A program made the position numbers and the translations under genes. This document shows positions 1 through 6,463 of a stretch of DNA of 8,532 nucleotides, one piece after another; positions within the stretch are counted from its first letter, which is position 1, and each line of letters begins with the position of its first letter. Below the pieces are notes generated by a model, which was not told the DNA's origin, made no database searches, and saw nothing but the letters and a program-made list of their open reading frames with translations. Source of the stretch: an uncultured Clostridium sp. (GTDB lineage: Bacteria; Bacillota; Clostridia; TANB77; CAG-508); contig CANEFU010000041.1 of NCBI GenBank assembly GCA_947426875.1, positions 1 through 8,532 of the forward strand, given 5' to 3'.

Positions 1-264
1 ATTAGTAAACATAAGTTGGTAACAAAACGACTTATTTGATGTTTTTTGAAAAAATCTGAAAGAAGAGAAAAAATTCAAAATTTTGACTAAAAAATGAAAA
101 ATTTGATAAAAAAATTATTTAAATTACAGTTTGGCAAAATAGCAAAAAAACAGGACATATTTTATAAATAAAAAACAAAACCAATTTTATAAAAAAATTT
201 ATGTAAAAAAGAAATAATCTGAATTTAAAAAATCAAATTATTTCTTTTCAAATTTATTTTATAT
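1..264. other. AT-rich intergenic stretch, no gene seen
   Basis: This stretch is extremely A/T-rich with long A and T runs. No open frame with a ribosome site is visible on either strand. A 25-codon plus-strand frame starting at 94 has no Shine-Dalgarno sequence and was rejected. Frame 1 from base 1 stays open for 12 codons and then stops at 37-39. That could be the tail of a plus-strand gene lying before the window, but it is too short to judge. The only structure supported is the hairpin at 207-248, listed separately. Confidence 0.6.
207..248 (-). terminator. Probable terminator of the activase-reductase gene
   Basis: The arms at 207-218 and 237-248 are perfect 12-bp complements (AAAAGAAATAAT against ATTATTTCTTTT) around an 18-base loop. 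Read on the minus strand, the hairpin begins 17 bases after the stop codon of the large gene, and its second arm runs into a short T run. The stem is almost free of G/C and therefore weak. The position and the T tail support a Rho-independent terminator, but the AT-rich background raises the chance of a coincidental stem. Confidence 0.5.
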
Positions 265-3200
265 TTATTTTTTAATTAAATCTTTTTTATCGATTATATT
301 TTCAATTTCAATTGCTTTTTTTGAATTATTTTTCTTTTTTAAATTATCTTTTGCAACAGTGGTTAATAATTTAATTCTATTTGTTTGATTTGTTTCACTA
401 GCACCTGGGTCATAATCAATTGGAGAAATATTTGCAAATGGATAATGTTCTCTAATTGTTTTTATAACGCCTTTACCAACTACGTGGTTTGGAAGGCAAG
501 CAAAAGGTTGAACACAAACAATATTAGGAATATCATTTTCAATATATTCAATCATTTCAGCAGTTAAAAACCAACCTTCACCAGTTTGATTTCCGATAGA
601 CAAAACATCCTTTACTTTATCCTCTAAATGCCAAATATCACATGGCTGTAAATATCCTTTTTTAGAGCTAGCTAGGGCTATTTTAACATCTTTTTCAAGA
701 ATATCAATTAATTTAATAGCTGCTTTCATCAGCTTAGAAGAAGTTTTATTGGTATTTAGTAAATTATTAAAAGTAATTTTATGAGTACACATAAATTTAG
801 CAAATCCCATAAAATCAGGTAAAATTACTTCTGCTCCTTCTTTTTCTAAAAGTTCTGCTACATAATTATTTCCGAAAGGATGATATTTAATCAAGACTTC
901 TCCTACAATTCCTACACGAGGTTTTTCTACAGAGGTATCTAACTCGATTTTTTCAAAGTCATTGACAATATCATAAATACTTTGTTTAAATTCTTTATTG
1001 GTAGACTTTTCTAATAGTTTTTTGCATTTTATCATCCAAGTGTCAAATAACTTTTGTGTTTCTCCTTTATTTTTTTCGTAAGCTCTATTTTTAGTCAACA
1101 TTTTTTGTAATAAATCTCCATAAACGACCATTTTTAATAGCTTTTCGGCTAAAGGAACTGTTATTTTAAATCCAGGCATTTTTTCCATACCAACAATGTT
1201 GAAGGAGATAACTGGAATATGTTCAAATCCAGCATCTTTTAAAGCTTTACGAATAAATCCGATATAATTCGTAGCTCTACAACCACCACCTGTTTGAGAC
1301 ATGATTAAAGCGGTTTTATGCAAGTCATATTTCCCAGATTGAAGAGCCTCTATCATTTGACCAGTTACTAAAATAGAAGGATAACAAGCATCGTTATTAA
1401 CGTATTTTAGTCCTGTTTCAACTGTTTTTGGAGTACATTCTCTTAATAATTCAACATGATAGCCAGAAGAGCGTACAGCAGCTTCAAGCAATTCGAAATG
1501 AATTGGTGCCATCTGTGGAATTAAAATGGTGTAATCTTTACGCATTTCTTTAGTAAAGATTTTTTTCTTAACACCATAATCTCCCTCTCCCTTTTCCTGT
1601 CTTTTTTCTTGGTCACGTTTTTTCATACTAGCTAGAAGAGAACGAATACGGATTCTAACAGCACCTAAATTATTAACCTCATCTATTTTAATTAAAGTAT
1701 ACATTTTATGATAGCTAGTTAAAATTTCTTCTACTTGGTCTGTTGTTACAGCATCTACACCACAACCGAAAGAATTTAATTGGATTAATTCTAAACAATC
1801 ATGTTTTCCAACATAATCAGCTGCAGCATAAAGTCTAGCATGATATACCCATTGGTCAACAACACGAATCGGCCTTTTTGCCTCTGCCTTATCAGAAATA
1901 CTATCTTCTGTTAAAACAGAAAGCCCCAAAGAAGTAATTAAAGTATCAATACCATGATTAATTTCAGGGTCTACGTGATAAGGACGTCCAGCTAATACAA
2001 TTCCCTTTAAATGATTTTCTTCTAAATACCTTACCGTTTCAGCACCTTTATCACGGATATCCTTTTTGCATTTTTGGTATTCAGCCTCTGCTTTCTCAGC
2101 AGCTTCCATTAATTCCGCTTTTGTAAAATGATATTCTTTAAATTCTTCTAGTTCCATTATTTTTTTAACAAGATTCTTCTTTTCAAAAGGCAAAAATGGA
2201 TTCAAAAATTTTATGCTATCTTTTTTTAGATTTTCTACATTGTTTTTTAATACTTCTGAATAAGAAATAACAATAGGACAATTGTAATGATTATCTGCTT
2301 TTTCATATTCTTTTCTAGAATAAGGAATACAAGGATAGAATATGGTATGAATTCCTTGTTCTAATAAACTTTCAATATGTCCATGAGAAAGTTTAGCTGG
2401 ATAGCAAACTGACTCAGATGGCATAGATTCCATTCCTTTTTCATAAGTTTTACGTGTACTTTTTTCGGAAAGAATAACACGAAAACCTAAAGTGGTTAGG
2501 AAAGTAAACCAAAATGGATAATCTTCATACATATTTAACACTCTAGGGATACCAATCGTTCCCCTTGTTGCAAACTGTTCTTCTAAAGGTTTGTAATCAA
2601 AGATTCTTTCTTGTTTATATTGAATTAAGTTTGGCAATTTTTTAGTTTTGGTAACAAGACCGCTTCCTTTTTCACATCGGTTACCAGATACATGTATTTG
2701 CCCATTATTAAATTTATTAATCGTTAATTTACAATGATTTTCACAATTATTACAACGTGTGTGTGTTACTTTAATTTCTAAGCTATCTAATTGCTCTGTT
2801 TTTAAAATGGTAGATTGATATTCCATATCTAAATTAGCTTCATATTGTTCTTTAGATAAAAGGGCCATACCATAGGCACCCATTAAACCAGAGATATCGG
2901 GTCTAACCACATTTTTACCAACAATTAGTTCAAAAGCACGTAAAACAGCATCATTATAGAAAGTACCACCTTGTACTACGATATGTTTTCCAAGGGTTTC
3001 TACATCTCTTACTTTCATAACTTTTTGAATGGCGTTTTTAATAACAGAATAAGATAAACCACTTGAGATATCACCAACAGAATAGCCTTCCTTTTGGGCT
3101 TGTTTGATTTTTGAATTCATGAAAACCGTACATCTAGAACCTAAATCAACAGGTCTTTTTGCATTAATAGCTTCTTTTACGAATTCAGCAATTTCTAAAT

Positions 3201-4581
3201 TTAAGCTTTTAGCAAAAGTTTCGATAAAAGAGCCACAACCAGAAGAGCAAGCTTCATTTAGCATAATATTATCAATAGAGCCATCTTTCATTCGAATATA
3301 TTTCATATCTTGTCCACCAATATCAACAATACTGGTAACATCTGGCTCAAAAGTTTTGGCAGCTGTATAATGAGCAATCGTTTCGATTTCGTTTAAATCT
3401 ACATTAAGTGCTGTTTGAATCAATTTTTCACCATAGCCAGTGACACCACTATATCTTAAAATAGCCTTTTCAGGTAATACCGCATATAGTTGTTTTAACA
3501 TATTCATAACACTATTTAAGGGATTTCCTTCGTTGCTTCCATATAAAGAGTATAATAATTTGCCAGTATTATCAATTAAAACTAGCTTTGTAGTAGTAGA
3601 ACCAGCATCAATTCCAAGATAGCAATCGCCTTCATAATTTTCTAAAGAAGCTTTTTCAACCGTTGCCTTTTCATGTCTTTCTTTAAAAGTTTGATAATCC
3701 TCTTTGTTCTTAAATAAAGGGTCTAAAGGATAGGTTGTATTATCTTGGGAATTTTTCAAATTTTCGATTTTTTGTTCTAATTCATTAGGTGTTATAACAT
3801 CAGAATGGAACGAATCAAGAGCAGCCCCTTTTGCTACTAATAAATGAGCCTCTTCAGGAACAATAATTTCTTCTTCTTTTAAATGAAGTGTTTCAATAAA
3901 TCTAGTTCTTAATTCGGATAAATAATTTAGTGGTCCACCTAAAAATGCTACATTACCTCTAATAGGTCTACCGCAAGCAAGTCCACTAATAGTTTGATTC
4001 ACAACTGCTTGAAAAATAGAAGCAGCAATGTCTTCTTTGGCAGCTCCTTCATTAATTAAAGGTTGAATATCGGTTTTGGCAAAAACACCACAACGAGAAG
4101 CAATTGGATAAATAGTAGAATATCCTTTAGCAAATTCATTTAAACCAGCTGTATCAGTATGTAAAAGAGATGCCATTTGGTCCAAAAAGGCACCTGTTCC
4201 GCCAGCACAAGTTCCATTCATACGTTGCTCAATAGACTGGTCAAAGTAAATAATTTTGGCATCTTCACCACCAAGCTCAATCACTACATCGGTTTTAGGG
4301 ATATATTTTTCAACAGCACGTTTACAAGAAACGACTTCTTGAATAAAGTTTACACCTAAAAATTTAGCAGCTGACATAGCACCAGAACCAGTAAGAGCTA
4401 ATGTGAAACAATGAGAAGGATAGCGCATCAACAAGTCTTCTAACACATTGCAAACAGTATTTTTGGTATCTGAAAAATGTCTTTTATAATTTTTATATAT
4501 TGTATTTTTATTAATATCCATAACAATAATCTTAACAGTTGTTGAACCAACATCTAATCCAACATGTAAAATATTTTCCAT
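265..4581 (-). CDS. Giant 2-hydroxyacyl-CoA dehydratase activase/reductase fusion
   Basis: The product has 1,438 residues and looks like an ATP-driven, low-potential electron-transfer enzyme of the BadF/BadG/BcrA/HgdC class fused to dehydratase/double-cubane-type reductase domains. Two ASKHA-fold ATPase domains come first. Domain 1 (about 5-260) has DVGSTT at 10-15, TGSG at 64-67, GGED at 104-107, and C125 and C164. Domain 2 (about 320-580) has DAGSTTTK from 325, TGYG at 381, GGQD at 422-425, and C445 and C484. Both cysteine pairs are 39 residues apart, like the [4Fe-4S] ligands of HgdC. A linker follows with C610, C613, C617 and C636. Next come a DUF2229/COG3580-like domain (about 675-985; C726, C751, C940) and a COG3581-like domain (about 1015-1400; C1066, C1101, C1362). 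The protein should be cytosolic and oxygen-sensitive. No CoA-transferase, ferredoxin or substrate gene is adjacent, so the substrate is unknown. The ATG at 4581 is preferred over the in-frame GTG at 4599, which coincides with the predicted transcription start. The family assignment is secure; the reaction is not. Confidence 0.93.
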   Translation of the reverse strand: MENILHVGLDVGSTTVKIIVMDINKNTIYKNYKRHFSDTKNTVCNVLEDLLMRYPSHCFTLALTGSGAMSAAKFLGVNFIQEVVSCKRAVEKYIPKTDVVIELGGEDAKIIYFDQSIEQRMNGTCAGGTGAFLDQMASLLHTDTAGLNEFAKGYSTIYPIASRCGVFAKTDIQPLINEGAAKEDIAASIFQAVVNQTISGLACGRPIRGNVAFLGGPLNYLSELRTRFIETLHLKEEEIIVPEEAHLLVAKGAALDSFHSDVITPNELEQKIENLKNSQDNTTYPLDPLFKNKEDYQTFKERHEKATVEKASLENYEGDCYLGIDAGSTTTKLVLIDNTGKLLYSLYGSNEGNPLNSVMNMLKQLYAVLPEKAILRYSGVTGYGEKLIQTALNVDLNEIETIAHYTAAKTFEPDVTSIVDIGGQDMKYIRMKDGSIDNIMLNEACSSGCGSFIETFAKSLNLEIAEFVKEAINAKRPVDLGSRCTVFMNSKIKQAQKEGYSVGDISSGLSYSVIKNAIQKVMKVRDVETLGKHIVVQGGTFYNDAVLRAFELIVGKNVVRPDISGLMGAYGMALLSKEQYEANLDMEYQSTILKTEQLDSLEIKVTHTRCNNCENHCKLTINKFNNGQIHVSGNRCEKGSGLVTKTKKLPNLIQYKQERIFDYKPLEEQFATRGTIGIPRVLNMYEDYPFWFTFLTTLGFRVILSEKSTRKTYEKGMESMPSESVCYPAKLSHGHIESLLEQGIHTIFYPCIPYSRKEYEKADNHYNCPIVISYSEVLKNNVENLKKDSIKFLNPFLPFEKKNLVKKIMELEEFKEYHFTKAELMEAAEKAEAEYQKCKKDIRDKGAETVRYLEENHLKGIVLAGRPYHVDPEINHGIDTLITSLGLSVLTEDSISDKAEAKRPIRVVDQWVYHARLYAAADYVGKHDCLELIQLNSFGCGVDAVTTDQVEEILTSYHKMYTLIKIDEVNNLGAVRIRIRSLLASMKKRDQEKRQEKGEGDYGVKKKIFTKEMRKDYTILIPQMAPIHFELLEAAVRSSGYHVELLRECTPKTVETGLKYVNNDACYPSILVTGQMIEALQSGKYDLHKTALIMSQTGGGCRATNYIGFIRKALKDAGFEHIPVISFNIVGMEKMPGFKITVPLAEKLLKMVVYGDLLQKMLTKNRAYEKNKGETQKLFDTWMIKCKKLLEKSTNKEFKQSIYDIVNDFEKIELDTSVEKPRVGIVGEVLIKYHPFGNNYVAELLEKEGAEVILPDFMGFAKFMCTHKITFNNLLNTNKTSSKLMKAAIKLIDILEKDVKIALASSKKGYLQPCDIWHLEDKVKDVLSIGNQTGEGWFLTAEMIEYIENDIPNIVCVQPFACLPNHVVGKGVIKTIREHYPFANISPIDYDPGASETNQTNRIKLLTTVAKDNLKKKNNSKKAIEIENIIDKKDLIKK

Positions 4582-4588
4582 GACAAAA

Positions 4589-4595
4589 CTTCCTT
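4589..4595 (-). promoter_or_regulatory. Ribosome site fixing the activase start
   Basis: AAGGAAG on the minus strand lies 7 bases before the ATG at 4581. The alternative GTG at 4597-4599 lies upstream of this motif and has only a G run touching it. It also sits at the expected +1 of the promoter at 4606-4634. Both facts favour the shorter protein beginning MENILHVGLD. Confidence 0.75.
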
Positions 4596-4605
4596 TCACC
4601 CCCTA

Positions 4606-4634
4606 ATTGTATACGGAAAACGGCTTTTTGTCAA
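4606..4634 (-). promoter_or_regulatory. Sigma-A promoter of the activase-reductase gene
   Basis: On the minus strand a perfect -35 box TTGACA (4629-4634) is followed by exactly 17 bases and a -10 box TACAAT (4606-4611), one base from consensus. Transcription should start near 4599, giving a leader of only about 18 bases. This predicts strong vegetative expression unless a repressor acts. No operator was recognised. Confidence 0.85.
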
Positions 4635-4731
4635 ATGGAAAATACTGGAGAAGACTTTTTTAAAAATAGTTCTAAAAAGGACAAACCAATAATAATATGG
4701 TTAATAAGTAAAAAGAATAAGGAGGAAATAT

Positions 4732-5262
4732 ATGAAAGGTAAGAAGATAGGAATCATATTTTTAATCCTATTGATAATTATATTAGTAGGAGGATATTTT
4801 GGAATACAACAAGCAAAGAAAAAGCAAGAAGAAACTACAACAGTTGAAGAATATACGCCACAAGAAGAAATAACAGAAGAGCAAGAAAGACAAACAATTG
4901 TCAGTTTGTATTTTCCAACCAAGGAGACAAATGAATTAAATCCAGAAGCTAGATTAATTGACATAAAGGAAATTATCAATAATCCTTATGAAAAATTAGT
5001 TCATTTATTAATCGAAGGACCTAAAAATGATAAAAATAAAAAAATAATGCCAGAAAATACAAAATTGAATAAAAGCTACTTAGAAGGAGATTGTGTGGTA
5101 TTAGATTTTTCAGCTGATATCGTAAGTTCAAATGAAAAAGATAATATGATAAAGAGTATTGTAAATACGTTAACAGAGTTAACAGAAGTAAACCGAGTAA
5201 AAATTTTAGTAGATGGAAATGAAAATAGTGAGTTTAAAGAGATATATACAAGAGAAAAATGA
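4732..5262 (+). CDS. Membrane-anchored single GerMN-domain protein
   Basis: The product has 176 residues. Residues 1-5 are basic, about 6-25 form one hydrophobic membrane segment, and about 30-53 are a charged, Glu-rich linker. Residues about 54-165 match the GerMN pattern: LIEGPK at 93-98, VVLDFS at 122-127, and the helix-strand unit IVNTLTEL...VKILVDG at 143-162. There is no lipobox cysteine, so the protein is probably held by its N-terminal helix with the domain outside the membrane. Bacillus subtilis GerM is a spore protein with two GerMN domains and affects germination and cortex. This protein has one, so a role in sporulation or cell-wall biology is inference. The start is firm, with AAGGAGG at 4719-4725 six bases before the ATG. 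A TAATAT at 4693-4698 could be a -10 box, but its -35 partner (TTCTAA, 4670-4675) is poor. The gene is divergent from the activase gene and followed 15 bases after its stop by the inverted-repeat element. Confidence 0.82.
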   Translation: MKGKKIGIIFLILLIIILVGGYFGIQQAKKKQEETTTVEEYTPQEEITEEQERQTIVSLYFPTKETNELNPEARLIDIKEIINNPYEKLVHLLIEGPKNDKNKKIMPENTKLNKSYLEGDCVVLDFSADIVSSNEKDNMIKSIVNTLTELTEVNRVKILVDGNENSEFKEIYTREK

Positions 5263-5276
5263 TAGAAAATTATTGC

Positions 5277-5417
5277 TCTAGGGACTACGATATTATTTTT
5301 TCACACTTTGTGTGTCGCAACTTTCTAAATCAAAAATGGTAAGTTGCTCCAATCGCACTCGCTTTGCTCGTTTGGTCGCTTACGCAGTGTTTCAAAAATA
5401 ATATCGTAGTCCCTAGA
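5277..5417. repeat. MITE-like element with 24-bp terminal inverted repeats
   Basis: The arms at 5277-5300 and 5394-5417 are perfect 24-base inverted copies beginning TCTAGGGACTACG. A further ACACT match follows on each side after a small indel. A TA dinucleotide sits at 5279-5280 and 5414-5415, so the unit can be read as 133 bp starting GGGACTACG and flanked by a TA duplication, as for elements moved by IS630/mariner-type transposases. The interior has more G/C than its surroundings and is rich in structure: CACAC-TTT-GTGTG at 5302-5314, GCAACTT/AAGTTGC at 5317-5323 and 5341-5347, and a CTCGCTTTGCTCG-like stretch at 5358-5370. It encodes no protein. It does not look like an intrinsic terminator, because no T run follows the full stem on either strand. 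It separates two convergent genes. The repeat is certain; mobility is inference. Confidence 0.8.
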
Positions 5418-5432
5418 ATGCCACATGTTAAG

Positions 5433-5624
5433 TCATTTTTTCATAATTTTAAACAACTTAAAATATTTTAAATTATGTTGAAAATTATTTAAAAAATGTT
5501 CAACATCATGAAGAGAATTTATGGTATTTTTTTTATAAGAATTAAAATCAAAATTTTTTTTAGGGGGAGAATTTTTTTCTCCTCTATTATTTTGGTTTCC
5601 TTCATTCAAAAAAAATGGATTCAT
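5433..5624 (-). CDS. Small Asn/Lys-rich protein, function unknown
   Basis: I do not recognise this 63-residue protein. It starts MNPFF, has a polar stretch rich in Asn, Gly, Lys and Pro (about 7-24), then an FDFNSYKKNT segment (25-34). It ends in an amphipathic, aromatic and Lys-rich half (about 36-63, LHDVEHFLNNFQHNLKYF). There is no signal peptide or membrane helix. AGGAG at 5634-5638 lies 9 bases upstream of the ATG, a good ribosome site in an otherwise AT-rich gap, and the composition looks protein-like. The opposite-strand frame over the same bases is a run of Ile, Phe and Lys without a ribosome site and is probably its shadow. The gene is divergent from trmN6 and ends 15 bases from the inverted-repeat element. 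A role in sporulation is possible given the neighbours but unproven. Confidence 0.55.
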   Translation of the reverse strand: MNPFFLNEGNQNNRGEKNSPPKKNFDFNSYKKNTINSLHDVEHFLNNFQHNLKYFKLFKIMKK

Positions 5625-5649
5625 TTTTATATTCTCCTAACCTTTGTTT

Positions 5650-5678
5650 TTGCAAAAACAACCTTTTTATTGTATAAT
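5650..5678 (+). promoter_or_regulatory. Sigma-A promoter of trmN6-rsmI
   Basis: TTGCAA (5650-5655) and a perfect TATAAT (5673-5678) are separated by 17 bases. Transcription should start near 5685, leaving a leader of roughly 30 bases before the trmN6 ATG. The same bases form part of the upstream region of the divergent small gene. Confidence 0.8.
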
Positions 5679-5713
5679 ATGTAAAGAAATAAGAAAAGTG
5701 AAGGAAAAATAAA

Positions 5714-6454
5714 ATGAAAATAGAATTAAAGGAAAATGAAAAAATAGAAGACTTACAATTTAGAAATCTAAAAATAATACAAGATAAAACTGGATTTTGT
5801 TTTGGAATGGATAGTATATTATTATCTGACTTTGCAAAAGAGATAAAGAAAAATGCAAAAGTAATAGACTTAGGAACTGGTACAGGAATTATAGCAACTT
5901 TACTATGTGAAAAAACAGAACTAAAAGAGATAATAGGGGTAGAAAGGCAAGAAGAAGTATATGAAATGGCACAAAGAAGTATCCTATTAAATCACTTAGA
6001 AAATAAATTTAAGCTCATAAGGGAAGATATCTTAAATATTGAAAAAATCTTAGAAAAGAACACGTTTGATGCCATTGTGACCAATCCACCATATAAGAAA
6101 AAAAGCACAGGAATAAAAAACGAAGAAAACAAAAAAACGATTTCTAGGCATGAAACAACAGCAACACTAGAAGATTTTATAAGTGTTTCAAAAAAGCTAC
6201 TAAAAGATAAAGGGGAATTTTATATGGTACATAGACCAGATAGATTAGTGGACATTTTAAATAGTATGAGAAAATATAAGATAGAGCCTAAAACAATGCG
6301 TTTTGTTTATTCGAATCAACAAAGTGAACCGAAATTAGTATTAATCAAAGGCATAAAAAATGCAAAGCCATTTTTAAAAGTAGAAAAAAATTTATATATT
6401 TATGAGGAAGAAGGAAAATATACAAAGGAAATCAATCAAATATATCATCAATAG
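5714..6454 (+). CDS. trmN6: tRNA1(Val) A37 N6-methyltransferase family (YabB/TrmN6)
   Basis: The product is a 246-residue SAM-dependent methyltransferase of the COG4123 type. The SAM-binding motif VIDLGTGTGIIATLL is at 50-64, and the acidic residue closing strand 2 is in VERQ (E77). The catalytic NPPY motif at 124-127 is the signature of enzymes that methylate the exocyclic N6 of adenine. HRPDRLVDI (173-181) is typical of the YfiC/YabB branch. Escherichia coli YfiC methylates A37 of tRNA1(Val); transfer of that exact target to this protein is inference. The length matches the family. AAGGA at 5701-5705 lies 8 bases before the ATG. The stop overlaps the ribosome site of rsmI, so the two are co-transcribed. 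In B. subtilis the small GIY-YIG gene yazA lies between yabB and yabC; it is absent here. Confidence 0.9.
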   Translation: MKIELKENEKIEDLQFRNLKIIQDKTGFCFGMDSILLSDFAKEIKKNAKVIDLGTGTGIIATLLCEKTELKEIIGVERQEEVYEMAQRSILLNHLENKFKLIREDILNIEKILEKNTFDAIVTNPPYKKKSTGIKNEENKKTISRHETTATLEDFISVSKKLLKDKGEFYMVHRPDRLVDILNSMRKYKIEPKTMRFVYSNQQSEPKLVLIKGIKNAKPFLKVEKNLYIYEEEGKYTKEINQIYHQ

Positions 6455-6463
6455 GAGGAGAAT

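Noticed and set aside
83..113. TTGACT followed by a GATAAA-like box on the plus strand
   Set aside because: The -10 match is poor, the region has many such matches by chance, and no plus-strand gene follows.
94..171. 25-codon plus-strand frame in the AT-rich left end
   Set aside because: It has no ribosome site and a Lys/Ile/Phe-only composition expected from A/T-rich DNA. It is too short to support.
3104..3370. 88-codon plus-strand frame opposite the activase gene
   Set aside because: It is antisense to conserved domain 2 motifs of the large protein, with no ribosome site or recognisable family. It is a shadow frame, as are the other plus-strand frames within 265-4581.
4701..4979. 92-codon minus-strand frame over the GerMN gene
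   Set aside because: It covers the opposite strand of a gene with a firm ribosome site and a recognised domain, and its Ser/Ile-rich composition is that of an antisense shadow.
5277..5417. Reading the large inverted repeat simply as an intrinsic terminator
   Set aside because: The 24-bp arms enclose about 93 bases and no T tract follows the outer stem on either strand. The TA-flanked ends fit a mobile element better.
5563..5585. GGAGAA/TTCTCC hairpin as a terminator
   Set aside because: No T run follows on either strand, and it lies in the coding part of the small minus-strand gene.
5496..5684. 62-codon plus-strand hydrophobic frame
   Set aside because: It looks like a small membrane protein, but it has no ribosome site, spans the trmN6 promoter, and is the complement of the better-supported minus-strand frame.
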